Assembly: GCA_902524045.1 (NCBI GenBank)
Contig: CABZBT010000003.1
Location: 1 to 53,642 of the forward strand
DNA length: 53,642 bases
Direction of reading: 5' to 3'
DNA from: an uncultured Pelagibacteraceae bacterium
Lineage (GTDB): Bacteria > Pseudomonadota > Alphaproteobacteria > Pelagibacterales > Pelagibacteraceae
A program made the translations under genes and the position numbers. A model generated the notes under the pieces. It searched no databases and was not told the DNA's origin. It saw only the letters and a list, made by a program, of their open reading frames with translations. Shown piece after piece: positions 41,358 through 50,382 of this stretch; position 1 is the stretch's first letter; each line of letters begins with the position of its first letter.

Positions 41358-41373
41358 ACAATTTGTGATTATC

Positions 41374-41447
41374 GCTCCTGTAGTTAAATGGCATAACAAG
41401 TCCTTGGTAAGGACTAATTCCCTGGTCAGTACAGGGTGGGAGCACCA
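41374..41447 (+). tRNA. tRNA-Thr (GGT) with unusual T loop
   Basis: 74 bases including CCA. Acceptor GCTCCTG/TGGGAGC (two wobble pairs), D stem GTTA/TAAC with loop AATGGCA (G18 G19 kept), anticodon stem AGTCC/GGACT with loop TTGGTAA giving GGT, variable loop AATT, T stem CCCTG/CAGGG. The T loop is GTCAGTA: U55 and C56 are kept but the 54-58 pair is G/G rather than T/A. It is alone on the plus strand, facing the VTT gene whose stop comes one base after the tRNA end. Confidence 0.9.
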
Positions 41448-42170
41448 TCACTTTCTATAAAATAATTTTCTTAATAAAATCGTAATTAAAACTAATACTA
41501 AGAAAGCCAAAATAGGAATATAAATTTCGGGTGAAAATATAATATCAGCGATTGCAGGAACTTCGGTATTTTCCTCTATAACTTTTTCCAATCCCTCTCC
41601 AATTGACACAGCTAAAAAAATTTGAGGAATTATTCCTATAAATGTAGCAAAGAAAAAATTTACTTTTTTTACATTAAATAATGTTGGTAGAAGACAACTT
41701 AGCTGCCAAGGAATACCACCAATAAATCTATAAATTAATAAATACATAAATTCTGAATTTTTAAATTTCATTTCAAGTGATCTGAACTTGTTTAAAAATT
41801 TTTCTCTAATAATATCTTTTAAAAAATAATTTCCAAAAATATATAAAAAAGTTGCACCAACACTTAAACCCAAAACCACAATTAAGGTACCTATCCATTT
41901 ACCTAAGATGAAACCACCTATAATTGCTACTGGGGATCCAAATCCTAAAAATGGAAATACCCATATGATTGTAAAAATTAAAAAAATTATTGAAACTAAA
42001 AACAAATTGGAATTTTTGAGCTCAATGAAATAAAGTCTATTATCTTTTATAAAATCATAAGATGATATTTCTTGAAGACTAAATTTAGAAAAAAATAAAA
42101 ATAGAAAAACGATTATTAAAATTATGTAGGATAAACCTATGAATAATTTAATTTTTTTAGTTTTTTCCAT
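41448..42170 (-). CDS. VTT-domain (TVP38/TMEM64, SNARE-associated/DedA-like) membrane protein
   Basis: 240 residues, polytopic inner-membrane protein. Helices at roughly 8-27, 51-75, 79-103, 145-165, 172-190 and 210-235. The VTT core shows PFLGFGSPVAIIGGFILGKW near 72-91 and the RFIGGIPWQLSCLLPTLFNV segment near 147-166, which holds the re-entrant-helix arginine and GxxP pattern. Family members are linked to lipid scrambling or envelope maintenance; the role here is not known. Divergent from rpmH across 91 bases. Confidence 0.85.
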   Translation of the reverse strand: MEKTKKIKLFIGLSYIILIIVFLFLFFSKFSLQEISSYDFIKDNRLYFIELKNSNLFLVSIIFLIFTIIWVFPFLGFGSPVAIIGGFILGKWIGTLIVVLGLSVGATFLYIFGNYFLKDIIREKFLNKFRSLEMKFKNSEFMYLLIYRFIGGIPWQLSCLLPTLFNVKKVNFFFATFIGIIPQIFLAVSIGEGLEKVIEENTEVPAIADIIFSPEIYIPILAFLVLVLITILLRKLFYRK

Positions 42171-42261
42171 TATTAAGTATCGTATTCAAAAATGTTATAT
42201 TTGCTATTTATATATTTAGTTATTATAAAGATCGAAATTTTAATAAATTTTAATCATTAAT

Positions 42262-42402
42262 ATGAAAAGAACATATCAACCCTCTAAAATTAAAAGAGCT
42301 AGAAAACATGGCTTTAGATCTAAAATGAAGACTAAAGGAGGCAAAAAACTTCTAGCTAGACGAAGGGCAAGAGGTAGAAAATCGCTAACAGTGTCTGGTT
42401 AA
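42262..42402 (+). CDS. rpmH: 50S ribosomal protein L34
   Basis: 46 residues, [18 protein letters not shown]... ending [10 protein letters not shown], a near-perfect L34. Very basic. It begins the universal rpmH-rnpA-yidD-yidC order, with 3 bases to rnpA. No DnaA-box cluster is seen in the 91-base upstream gap, so although this gene set often lies near oriC there is no direct sign of an origin. Confidence 0.97.
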   Translation: MKRTYQPSKIKRARKHGFRSKMKTKGGKKLLARRRARGRKSLTVSG

Positions 42403-42405
42403 TCA

Positions 42406-42750
42406 ATGAAAAGCAAAATACTTGCTCTTTCAAAAAACGAAGAATTTAAAAAATTACTTCAACAAAAAAAAGTGTCAAATAAATACGTCACAATTTATTT
42501 TGGCTATCTGAATAATAAAAATAAAAATAGATTTAATATTTCATTTGTGACAAAGAAAAAAATTGGAAAAGCCGTAAAGAGAAATAAAATAAAAAGACGA
42601 CTTAGAAATATAATGAATGATGCATTTAAAAAAATATCAATAAATTTGCATTATTCATATCTTGTTATTGCCAAGCCAACTATGCTAAATAATGAATTTA
42701 AAATAATAAAAGAAACCTTGTTTCAAGAATTTATTAAAATAAACAAATGA
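42406..42750 (+). CDS. rnpA: Ribonuclease P protein component
   Basis: Protein subunit of RNase P, which trims tRNA 5' ends. 114 residues. The diagnostic RNxxKRRLR motif is present as [11 protein letters not shown] near 62-72, preceded by [11 protein letters not shown]. Very Lys-rich. Between rpmH (3-base gap) and yidD (4-base ATGA overlap). The RNA subunit gene is not in the window. Confidence 0.95.
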   Translation: MKSKILALSKNEEFKKLLQQKKVSNKYVTIYFGYLNNKNKNRFNISFVTKKKIGKAVKRNKIKRRLRNIMNDAFKKISINLHYSYLVIAKPTMLNNEFKIIKETLFQEFIKINK

Positions 42751-42986
42751 ATATTTTTATACACTTATTGATCAAATTCATTAAAATCTACAAATATGTA
42801 ATTAGTCCTTTGATTGGGCCCTCATGCAGATACTTACCAACTTGTTCTGAATATAGCATTGAGGCTCTCAAAACTTATGGTTTTATAAAAGGTCTTTCGC
42901 TAAGTTTAAAAAGAATTATGTCATGTCATCCATGGGGAAATAGCGGATTTGATCCAGTAAAAAAAGAGATAAAAACAAAAAAATAA
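42747..42986 (+). CDS. yidD: Membrane protein insertion efficiency factor YidD
   Basis: 79 residues. [15 protein letters not shown] near 27-41 and [14 protein letters not shown] near 60-73 are the family signatures, including the conserved cysteines. Thought to assist YidC/Sec-dependent membrane insertion. Overlaps rnpA by 4 bases and yidC by 1 (TAATG), so translation is coupled. Confidence 0.95.
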   Translation: MNIFIHLLIKFIKIYKYVISPLIGPSCRYLPTCSEYSIEALKTYGFIKGLSLSLKRIMSCHPWGNSGFDPVKKEIKTKK

Positions 42987-44665
42987 TGGACTCCAAAAAT
43001 ACAATAGCAGCTATAGCATTATCCTCGGCGGTAATAGTTTTATATTCATTATTTTTTGTTCCTGAAAAATCATCAACAGATCAAAATCTTGTAGAAAAAG
43101 AAAAAATAGAACAAAGCACTGATACACCAATCTTAGAACAAAAAGAAACTTTTGTTGAGATTTCAAGAAAAGATGCTTTGATTGAAAACGAAAGAGTTCA
43201 ATTTGAAAATTCTAATGTAATTGGTTCGATATCTTTAAAGGGTGCAGCTATAGACGATCTAACTTTTAAAAATTATAATATTGAACTTGAAAGTGATGAA
43301 AAAATAATACTATTAGGGCCTAGAAATATTAAAGAAGGTTATTTAATTGAAAGCGGATTTGTAACCTCTGACAAAAATATAGATATTCCTACATCTGAGA
43401 CCATCTGGTCTATTAAAGGAAATAAAAAATTAAATGAAAATTCTCCAATTAAATTATCTTGGACTAATGATCAAGGAATTACCTTTGAAAAAGAAATTTC
43501 TTTAGATGATAAATATTTATTTTCTATCAAGCAAAGAGTTATTAACAAAACAAATGGAAAATATGACTTTTATTCTTATGGTCAAATTATAAGAAATGAG
43601 ATCCCAGACATAATAGACTTTTTAATTCTTCATGAGGGGTTGATTGCAACTTTAGATGATGAATTAATTGAGGAAGATTATGACGATATTCAAGAGAAAA
43701 AGTTTACAAAAACTGCTCAAAAAGGTTGGTTGGGTATAAGTGATAAATATTGGATTACTTCACTAATACCTCCACAAAATAAAGAGTTTAAAACAACATT
43801 TGATTATAAGGATAAATTTAGAGCGAATTTTATAGCAACTGAACCGCTTGAATTGGGTCCAAATAATTCTATTGAAGAAAATTTACAAATAATAGTTGCT
43901 GCCAAAAGAGTGGATGTCATTGATGGATATGCAAAAAGTTTAGCTATCGATAAATTTGATCTAGTTATTGATTGGGGTTTCTTATATTTCATAACAAAAC
44001 CCTTATTTTTTGGTATTGATTATTTTTTCAAACTACTTGGTAACTATGGATTAGCTATCATAGCTATAACAATTTGTATTCGTCTTGTTTTTTTTCCTTT
44101 GGCAAATTTTTCTTTTAGAAGCATGGCAAAAATGAAAGCCCTCACTCCAGAAATGGTAAGATTAAAGGAGCTTCATAAAAATGATAAAATGAAATTACAA
44201 CAAGAAATGATGGCACTTTATAAAAAAGAAAAAGTCAACCCAATGTCTGGATGTCTTCCGATTCTCGTTCAAATACCTGTGTTTTTTGCTTTATATAAAG
44301 TTTTATTCGTCACGATAGAAATGAGACATATGCCTTTTTATGGATGGATACATGACTTAAGTGAACGTGATCCAACAAGTATATTCAATTTATTTGGGCT
44401 GCTACCTTATGATGTGCCGTCGTTCTTAATTATTGGTGCTTGGCCCGTTGCAATGGGAGTTTCTATGTGGGTACAACAGAAATTAAATCCTGCACCCACT
44501 GATCCTATGCAAGCTAAAATATTTATGTTCTTTCCACTCTTTTTGACCGTGATATTAGCGCCCTTTCCAAGTGGCTTAGTAATTTATTGGACTGTGAATA
44601 ATATTTTAACTATGGCCCAACAAGTATTCATTATGAAAAGGACAACGGTTAAAACTGTCACTTAA
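42986..44665 (+). CDS. yidC: Membrane protein insertase YidC
   Basis: Inserts and folds inner-membrane proteins, with or without SecYEG. 559 residues: N-terminal helix (about 8-25), large periplasmic domain (about 40-330), then the five-helix core starting near 335 with FPLANFSFRSMAKMKALTP near 372 (C1 loop and conserved Arg region) and MSGCLPILVQIPVFFALYKVL near 414-434. The core arginine in NFSFRSMAKM is present. Followed after 27 bases by argB; the GTPase EngB that usually follows in alphaproteobacteria is not here. Confidence 0.96.
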   Translation: MDSKNTIAAIALSSAVIVLYSLFFVPEKSSTDQNLVEKEKIEQSTDTPILEQKETFVEISRKDALIENERVQFENSNVIGSISLKGAAIDDLTFKNYNIELESDEKIILLGPRNIKEGYLIESGFVTSDKNIDIPTSETIWSIKGNKKLNENSPIKLSWTNDQGITFEKEISLDDKYLFSIKQRVINKTNGKYDFYSYGQIIRNEIPDIIDFLILHEGLIATLDDELIEEDYDDIQEKKFTKTAQKGWLGISDKYWITSLIPPQNKEFKTTFDYKDKFRANFIATEPLELGPNNSIEENLQIIVAAKRVDVIDGYAKSLAIDKFDLVIDWGFLYFITKPLFFGIDYFFKLLGNYGLAIIAITICIRLVFFPLANFSFRSMAKMKALTPEMVRLKELHKNDKMKLQQEMMALYKKEKVNPMSGCLPILVQIPVFFALYKVLFVTIEMRHMPFYGWIHDLSERDPTSIFNLFGLLPYDVPSFLIIGAWPVAMGVSMWVQQKLNPAPTDPMQAKIFMFFPLFLTVILAPFPSGLVIYWTVNNILTMAQQVFIMKRTTVKTVT

Positions 44666-44692
44666 AAAATTAATTATTACACAATAATAAAA

Positions 44693-45541
44693 ATGGATTT
44701 AAAAAAAATACTTCCAAAAAATGGTCCGCCAATTGACGAGGTGTCTAAATACATAGAAAAATATAAAAATGACCTCATAGTAATAAAATATGGAGGAAAT
44801 GTTTTTATAGATAGAAATATCTTTGACAATTTTATAACAGATATAAATATACTCAGTAAGTTAGGCATTTCATTTGTAGTCGTTCATGGAGGAGGTCCAA
44901 GAATTAAAAGAGAACTAGACAAATCAAATATTCAATCAAAATTTATTAGAGGTTTAAGAGTAACAGATAAAAAGATAATAAACATTGTTGAGTCAGTGTT
45001 GATTGATTTTAATAATGATATCATCAATTCTTTAAAAAGATTTGGTACTGATGCAATCTCAATTCATACGAAAAAAAACAATATAATTACGGTGACACCA
45101 GAAGAAAAAGAACTGGGTTTTGTAGGAATACCTAAGAAAATTAATAATGATCTCATAGAAAAAATTCTTAATAAGAAACAAGTTCCAATAATTTCACCAT
45201 TAGGTTTAGGAGATGATAATCATCCATATAATATTAATGGTGATACAGCTGCTGGTGCGATCGCAAAGTCATTAAAATCCAGAAGATTACTATTAATGAC
45301 TAATGTTGAAGGGGTTCTAGATAAAGACAAAAAACTAATTGATGAAATTACTTCAACAGAAGTTTTAAAGATGGTTGAAAATAATATTATTACAGAGGGA
45401 ATGATACCTAAAATAAATACTTGTTTAGATGCAGTTAAAAATGGGGTTACAGCAGTCGGAATAATTGATGGAAGAAAGCAACACTCTATATTGTTTGAAA
45501 TTTTTTCTGACAAGGGTTCTGGGACTTTGATAAGAAAATGA
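44693..45541 (+). CDS. argB: Acetylglutamate kinase
   Basis: Phosphorylates N-acetylglutamate, second step of arginine synthesis. 282 residues. IKYGGN near 29-34 is the ATP-binding motif, VVHGGGPRIKREL near 62-74 and FIRGLRVTD near 83-91 hold substrate residues, and NINGDTAAGAIAKSL near 182-196 completes the active site. The N-terminal helix (about 14-25) resembles that of the hexameric, arginine-inhibited form, so feedback control is possible. Overlaps the HAD gene by 4 bases (ATGA). Confidence 0.95.
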   Translation: MDLKKILPKNGPPIDEVSKYIEKYKNDLIVIKYGGNVFIDRNIFDNFITDINILSKLGISFVVVHGGGPRIKRELDKSNIQSKFIRGLRVTDKKIINIVESVLIDFNNDIINSLKRFGTDAISIHTKKNNIITVTPEEKELGFVGIPKKINNDLIEKILNKKQVPIISPLGLGDDNHPYNINGDTAAGAIAKSLKSRRLLLMTNVEGVLDKDKKLIDEITSTEVLKMVENNIITEGMIPKINTCLDAVKNGVTAVGIIDGRKQHSILFEIFSDKGSGTLIRK

Positions 45542-46230
45542 AAAATTTTAAAGAAATGAAATACCTTCTGTTGGATCTTGATGGTGTTTGTTACGGAAAA
45601 CACAACAACTATTCCCTTGAAAGAGTATTTGGTCAAGTTTCTAAAAGAATGACAATGTTTATATCTGAGAAACTAAAAATAAATATGGAGGAAGCAAAAA
45701 AATTACAGACAAATTATTTCTATAAATATAACACTAGCTTAAATGGTTTAATGATACATCATGATATACCTCCGGAAGAATTCTTAAAATATGTCCACAC
45801 AATAGATCTTTCATTTATGAAAAAGGACAAAATAATGAGGAATGAACTTGAAAAATTAGACATGGACAAGTTTATTTTTACTAATGGGAGTGCCGAGCAT
45901 GCTAAAAATATTTTAACTCATTTAGGTGTTTATGATCTTTTTGGAAGAGATAAAGTTTTTGATATTAAAGATGCCGGGTATGTGCCAAAACCTGAGGCTC
46001 AAACTTTTGATTTAATGGTTAAAAAATTTGGATTGAATCCAAAAGAAACCATTTATATAGAAGATATCGCAAAAAACCTAAGTATTGGTTATGAGCGGGG
46101 CTGTGCAACTGTTTGGTTAATTAATGATGAACATTTTGGCAAGATAGATTCTGATAAAGATTATATTTCTCATAAAATTGAAAATCTGTCTTTATTTCTT
46201 AAAGAAATAAGGTTATTAAAAAGTCAATAA
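45538..46230 (+). CDS. HAD-superfamily pyrimidine 5'-nucleotidase-like phosphatase
   Basis: 230 residues. HAD motif I is LDLDGVCYG near 12-20 (DxD with nucleophile Asp), motif II TNGSAEHAK near 115, the Lys in motif III near 151 (PKPEAQTF), and motif IV YIEDIAKNL near 170. The helical cap between motifs I and II matches the Sdt1/pyrimidine-nucleotidase group. In alphaproteobacteria this gene stands between argB and dapD, as here. The physiological substrate is unknown. Confidence 0.85.
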   Translation: MKNFKEMKYLLLDLDGVCYGKHNNYSLERVFGQVSKRMTMFISEKLKINMEEAKKLQTNYFYKYNTSLNGLMIHHDIPPEEFLKYVHTIDLSFMKKDKIMRNELEKLDMDKFIFTNGSAEHAKNILTHLGVYDLFGRDKVFDIKDAGYVPKPEAQTFDLMVKKFGLNPKETIYIEDIAKNLSIGYERGCATVWLINDEHFGKIDSDKDYISHKIENLSLFLKEIRLLKSQ

Positions 46231-46233
46231 ATT

Positions 46234-47061
46234 ATGTCTATAGAAAAGATTATAAATGATGCTTGGGAAAATAAAGATCAGGTAAATAAAGATTCTGATC
46301 AAAATCTTAAGGATGCCATCAATCAAGTTATTGCTGATTTAGATAGTGGAAAATCAAGAGTAGCTGAAAAAATAGATGGAGAATGGGTAACCCACCAACA
46401 TTTGAAGAAAGCTATTATGTTAAGTTTCCGAATATACCCCATGGAGAATTTAAACGGCCCATATAGTAGTTGGTATGACAAATCACATCTGTTGAAAGGA
46501 AAAACTGCTGGCTGGACGAAAGAAGATCATGAAAAAGCAGGGTTCAGAATGGTACCAAATTCTCCAGTGAGAAAAGGATCTTTTGTAGGAAAAAATGCTG
46601 TTTTAATGCCATGTTATGTCAACATCGGAGCTTATATTGATGAGGGGACAATGATAGATACATTCGCTAGAGCAGGTAGCTGTTGTCAAATAGGAAAGAA
46701 TTGTCATATCTCAGCAGGATCAGGAGTTGGTGGAGTTTTAGAACCTGCACAAGCTTTACCTACGATAATCGAAGATAATGTTTTTCTTGGAGCTATGTCA
46801 GAAGTTGTTGAGGGGGTGATTGTTGGGGAAGGTTCAGTTTTAAGTATGGGTATGTATATAGGTCAATCAACTAAAATAGTCGATCGAAAAACCGGTAATA
46901 TAAATTATGGTAAAATTCCACCGTACTCAGTTGTTGTCCCAGGTTCATTGCCAGACAAAAATAATTCGGCTGCACCATCGTTGTACTGTGCTGTAATAAT
47001 TAAGCAGGTTGATGAAAAAACAAGGTCAAAAACTTCTATAAACGACCTTTTACGAGACTAA
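46234..47061 (+). CDS. dapD: Tetrahydrodipicolinate N-succinyltransferase
   Basis: Succinylates tetrahydrodipicolinate in lysine/meso-DAP synthesis. 275 residues. N-terminal helical region, then the left-handed beta-helix with [20 protein letters not shown] near 120 and [18 protein letters not shown] near 198. [13 protein letters not shown] near 107 is the substrate-site segment. Two bases separate it from dapE. The succinyl branch therefore operates, with aminotransfer probably by ArgD or another enzyme. Confidence 0.96.
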   Translation: MSIEKIINDAWENKDQVNKDSDQNLKDAINQVIADLDSGKSRVAEKIDGEWVTHQHLKKAIMLSFRIYPMENLNGPYSSWYDKSHLLKGKTAGWTKEDHEKAGFRMVPNSPVRKGSFVGKNAVLMPCYVNIGAYIDEGTMIDTFARAGSCCQIGKNCHISAGSGVGGVLEPAQALPTIIEDNVFLGAMSEVVEGVIVGEGSVLSMGMYIGQSTKIVDRKTGNINYGKIPPYSVVVPGSLPDKNNSAAPSLYCAVIIKQVDEKTRSKTSINDLLRD

Positions 47062-47062
47062 A

Positions 47063-48220
47063 ATGAAAACTTTAAATCAGTTACAATTAGCTAAAGAGCT
47101 AATTAGATTTCCTTCAATTACTCCTGTAGATGCAGGTATAATGAAATTTTTAGAAAAAAAATTGAAAAGACTTGGTTTCAAAACAAAAACACTCGAATTT
47201 AAAGAAAGGGGCTTTAAGCCTGTTAAAAATTTATATGCAAGATTCGGAAATAAAAGTCCAAACTTCTGTTATGCAGGTCACCTAGATGTTGTACCTCCCG
47301 GTGATATAAAAGATTGGACTACTAATCCATTCGAACCATCTATTAAAAAGGGTCACTTAATCGGAAGAGGTGCAAATGATATGAAAAGTTCTATTGCAGC
47401 TTTCGTTTCAGCTGTGAGTACGTTTTTGTCAAAAAATAAAAAATTTAATGGGTCAATTAGTCTGTTAATAACAGGGGATGAGGAAGGTGAAGCAGTTAAT
47501 GGCACAAAAAAAGTTGTAGAGTTTTTAAAAAAAAAAAGAGAAAAGATTGATTTTTGCTTAGTGGGTGAACCAACTAACCCAAATGTTTTAGGTGAAATGA
47601 TTAAAATTGGTCGTAGAGGCAGTTTAACTGGTAAATTAATTATATTCGGTTTACAGGGTCACGTTGCATATCCTTCAAGAGCAAATAATCCTTCAACCAT
47701 AATTGTTAATATTTTAAAAGAATTAAAGGAAATTCAGTTTGATAAAGGAACCAGAGATTTTCAGCCTACAAACTTGGAGGTTACTAGGATAAATATAAAT
47801 AATACTGCAGATAATGTCATTCCAGCGACAGCTGAAGCAACATTCAACATAAGATTTAATAATAAACATTCCTCAAATTCTCTTAAAAAAAAACTTAACA
47901 AAATTTTTAAAAAAATGACCAAAAAACATAAATCAAAATTTAAAATTGAGTACAGAGTTTCTGGTGAAGCTTTTTTGACAAAACCTAACAAAACGACATT
48001 TATGATACAAAATATTATTAAAAAGATAACTAAATTAAAACCAAAATTATCTACAACAGGTGGAACTTCAGATTTAAGATTTATAAGAACCATATGTCCT
48101 GGTCTTGAATTTGGTTTAGTTGGAAAAACTATGCATAAAGTTGATGAGGCAGTCTCTCTAAAAGATCTTAAGAAACTAACAAAAATTTATGAAAATATTT
48201 TAAAAAATTATTTCAAGTGA
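47063..48220 (+). CDS. dapE: Succinyl-diaminopimelate desuccinylase
   Basis: Zinc-dependent M20 hydrolase giving LL-diaminopimelate. 385 residues. Zinc ligands and catalytic acids appear in AGHLDVVPPGD near 70-80, GRGANDMKSS near 98-107, TGDEEGEA near 137-144 (catalytic Glu pair), GEPT near 168 and the C-terminal His in KTMHKVDE near 357. RFIRTICPGLEFGLVGKT near 339 is typical. Its TGA stop overlaps the GTG start of the next gene. Confidence 0.95.
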   Translation: MKTLNQLQLAKELIRFPSITPVDAGIMKFLEKKLKRLGFKTKTLEFKERGFKPVKNLYARFGNKSPNFCYAGHLDVVPPGDIKDWTTNPFEPSIKKGHLIGRGANDMKSSIAAFVSAVSTFLSKNKKFNGSISLLITGDEEGEAVNGTKKVVEFLKKKREKIDFCLVGEPTNPNVLGEMIKIGRRGSLTGKLIIFGLQGHVAYPSRANNPSTIIVNILKELKEIQFDKGTRDFQPTNLEVTRININNTADNVIPATAEATFNIRFNNKHSSNSLKKKLNKIFKKMTKKHKSKFKIEYRVSGEAFLTKPNKTTFMIQNIIKKITKLKPKLSTTGGTSDLRFIRTICPGLEFGLVGKTMHKVDEAVSLKDLKKLTKIYENILKNYFK

Positions 48221-49140
48221 ATACGGCAATTATAAACTCAGACTCTTATGAAAAACATGACACTGGTAACGGTCATCCTGAACAGCCTAAAAGAGTAATT
48301 GCTATAAAAGAAAAATTAAAAAAAAGAAATGATCTGATTTGGGAAAAACCAGGAAATGTGCCAGATAACATATTGGCAATGACACATTCAAAAGAATATA
48401 TTGATAATTTAAATAGTTCATTCCCTCAAAAGGGTCTAAAATTTTTAGATGGAGATACAGTAATATCACCAGACAGTAAAAAAGCAGTATTTGATGCTGC
48501 TGGCTCAACAATTAGGGCCATTGATGGAATAGAAAATAAAGAATTTAAGAACGCGTTTTGTTTAGCAAGACCTCCTGGACATCATGCGGAAAAGGATAAG
48601 GCAATGGGATTTTGTTGCATATCAAATGCTGGGGTAGCTACTAATTATCTAAATAAAAATTATAAATATAAAAGGGTTGCATGTGTAGATTTTGATGTGC
48701 ATTGGGGGAATGGAAATTATGATGTTATGCGTAATAACAAAAATTCATTATATATTTCAACACATCAATATCCTTTTTATCCTGGAGGAGGTACAGATAA
48801 AGATAAGGGTGATTTTAATAACTCTTTAAATATACCTTTGCCAGCAGGAACAAACTCGGAGGAATATTTTAATGCATTCAATAGAGTTTTAGATAGGTTA
48901 ATTAATTATAAACCTGATTTTCTTATATTCTCGGCAGGTTTTGATGCTCATAAAGATGATCCTTTAGCTCAATTTAAACTTGAAACAAAAGACTTCTATG
49001 AAATTACTAAAAGAACTTTAGCTGCTACCAACGAGTTCACTCAAGGCAAAGTCATCTCTATTCTTGAGGGTGGTTATGATTTAAATGCATTATCTGAAAG
49101 TACTAATGAACATGTTAATGCACTTGTAGAATTTAGTTGA
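48217..49140 (+). CDS. Histone deacetylase-family protein (acetylpolyamine amidohydrolase type)
   Basis: Zinc amidohydrolase, 307 residues, GTG start overlapping the dapE stop. Catalytic HH in RPPGHHAE near 118-125, zinc ligands in DFDVHWGNG near 159-167 (usual DVHHGNG; the second His is Trp, which is not a metal ligand) and AGFDAHKDDP near 244-253, and the transition-state Tyr in EGGYDL near 285. Family members remove acetyl groups from polyamines, acetoin-pathway proteins or Acs. No substrate can be inferred. Thirty bases after it comes a SET-domain gene. Confidence 0.92.
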   Translation: MNTAIINSDSYEKHDTGNGHPEQPKRVIAIKEKLKKRNDLIWEKPGNVPDNILAMTHSKEYIDNLNSSFPQKGLKFLDGDTVISPDSKKAVFDAAGSTIRAIDGIENKEFKNAFCLARPPGHHAEKDKAMGFCCISNAGVATNYLNKNYKYKRVACVDFDVHWGNGNYDVMRNNKNSLYISTHQYPFYPGGGTDKDKGDFNNSLNIPLPAGTNSEEYFNAFNRVLDRLINYKPDFLIFSAGFDAHKDDPLAQFKLETKDFYEITKRTLAATNEFTQGKVISILEGGYDLNALSESTNEHVNALVEFS

Positions 49141-49170
49141 TTTGAATTAAGTTAATAATAGTTCACTCAT

Positions 49171-49662
49171 ATGAAACTTTATAGAATTAAAAAATCTAAA
49201 ATTGATAAGAAAGGAAGAGGTCTTTATGCTACACGTGATATTAAAGAAGGAACAAAAATAATTAATTACGTTGGCAAAATTATTACAAATAAAGAGGTTG
49301 ATGAGTCAATTAAGTTTGATAATAAAAAACCCATTTACTTATTCACATTAAATAAAAAATATACTCTCGATGGTGATTTTTCATGGAATATTGCAGGTTT
49401 AGTAAACCATAGTTGCAATAATAATTGTGATTATAATGGCAAAGGTTTAAAAGTATGGATTACAGCAATTCGTAATATTAAAAAAGGTGAGGAGTTTACT
49501 TGCGATTATGGTTTTGGTTATGACGAAGACTATAAACAATTTCCTTGTAAATGTGGTTCAAAAAACTGCTGTGGTTACATTGTAAGAGAAGAGTCTAGAT
49601 GGAGAATTAATAAGAAATTTGCGATGAATAATAAAAAAAATTTAATAAATAACTCTAGCTAA
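49171..49662 (+). CDS. SET-domain protein (predicted protein lysine methyltransferase)
   Basis: 163 residues, SET domain with post-SET. Motifs: KKGRGLYATRDIKEG near 13-27 (SAM site), NHSCNNNCDY near 88-97 (the NHSCxPN motif), GEEFTCDYGFGY near 112-123 (GEEL-T-YDY motif; Cys in place of the first Tyr), then CKCGSKNCCGYI near 132-143, a post-SET zinc cluster. Predicted to methylate lysines of proteins; the bacterial target is unknown. It lies next to an HDAC-like gene, in a run of housekeeping genes. The last 21 bases overlap the 3' end of truA. Confidence 0.9.
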   Translation: MKLYRIKKSKIDKKGRGLYATRDIKEGTKIINYVGKIITNKEVDESIKFDNKKPIYLFTLNKKYTLDGDFSWNIAGLVNHSCNNNCDYNGKGLKVWITAIRNIKKGEEFTCDYGFGYDEDYKQFPCKCGSKNCCGYIVREESRWRINKKFAMNNKKNLINNSS

Positions 49663-50382
49663 ATAAAGTCCTTCAGGTGGTGCCGGCGGTGCGCACAAAA
49701 TTCTTTTTTTTGAATTCATAACAGAATTAAATTTTTTTAAGGTCCATTTTTTTTCACCTACATATTTTAAACAACCGACCATTGATCGAACTTGTTGTTG
49801 CAAAAAAGATTGTGATTGAAATTCAATTTCTATTTTACTGTTTCTAGATTTTATTCTAACAGATTTCATTGTTTTGATCGGGCTTTTGGCCCTGCAGCTT
49901 GAAGCTCTGAAAGTAGAAAAATCATTTATACCAACTAATTTTTTTGAGGCTTTTTTCATCATTTCTAAATCAAGTTTATTAATAATATGCCATCCCCTAC
50001 CACTATCTATCACCGGTCTACTCAAACGATTAATAATTATATACTTATATATTCTCATTTTTGCAGAAAATCTCGCATGAAAATCTTTATCTCTTTTTTT
50101 AATTTTAATAATCGTAATCATTTCTTTATTTAAAAAATAATTCAAAGATTTCAGAAATTTATTTAAGTTATCTATTTTTTTTTTACACTCAAAATGAGCG
50201 GATTGTTCAAGCGCGTGTACTCCTTTATCTAATCTTCCAGCACCAAACAGAATAATTTTTTCTTTTAATAATTTAGAAATTCTTTGTTGGATAAGACCTT
50301 GTATTGTTTTGCCCTTTGTCTGAATCTGCCAACCTCTGAAATTGGTGCCTACATACTCTATCAATATTTGATATCTAAACAT
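49642..50382 (-). CDS. truA: tRNA pseudouridine(38-40) synthase TruA
   Basis: Makes pseudouridine in the anticodon arm. 246 residues from ATG 50382 (MFRYQILIEYVGTNFRGWQIQ). A longer frame reaches back into fmt but its upstream part is not TruA-like. Catalytic Asp is in GRLDKGVHALEQ near 50-61. FRASSCRAK near 148 and SFLQQQVRSMVG near 192-203 are the usual C-terminal segments. Overlaps fmt by 8 bases and the SET gene by 21 at the other end. Confidence 0.94.
   Translation of the reverse strand: MFRYQILIEYVGTNFRGWQIQTKGKTIQGLIQQRISKLLKEKIILFGAGRLDKGVHALEQSAHFECKKKIDNLNKFLKSLNYFLNKEMITIIKIKKRDKDFHARFSAKMRIYKYIIINRLSRPVIDSGRGWHIINKLDLEMMKKASKKLVGINDFSTFRASSCRAKSPIKTMKSVRIKSRNSKIEIEFQSQSFLQQQVRSMVGCLKYVGEKKWTLKKFNSVMNSKKRILCAPPAPPEGLYLARVIY

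Noticed and set aside
41302..41451. 76-residue membrane protein extended by 50 codons
   Set aside because: The extension is antisense to tRNA-Thr and contains no plausible domain.
42171..42261. Replication origin beside rpmH
   Set aside because: No DnaA-box cluster, no dnaA or dnaN nearby; the gap is only 91 bases.
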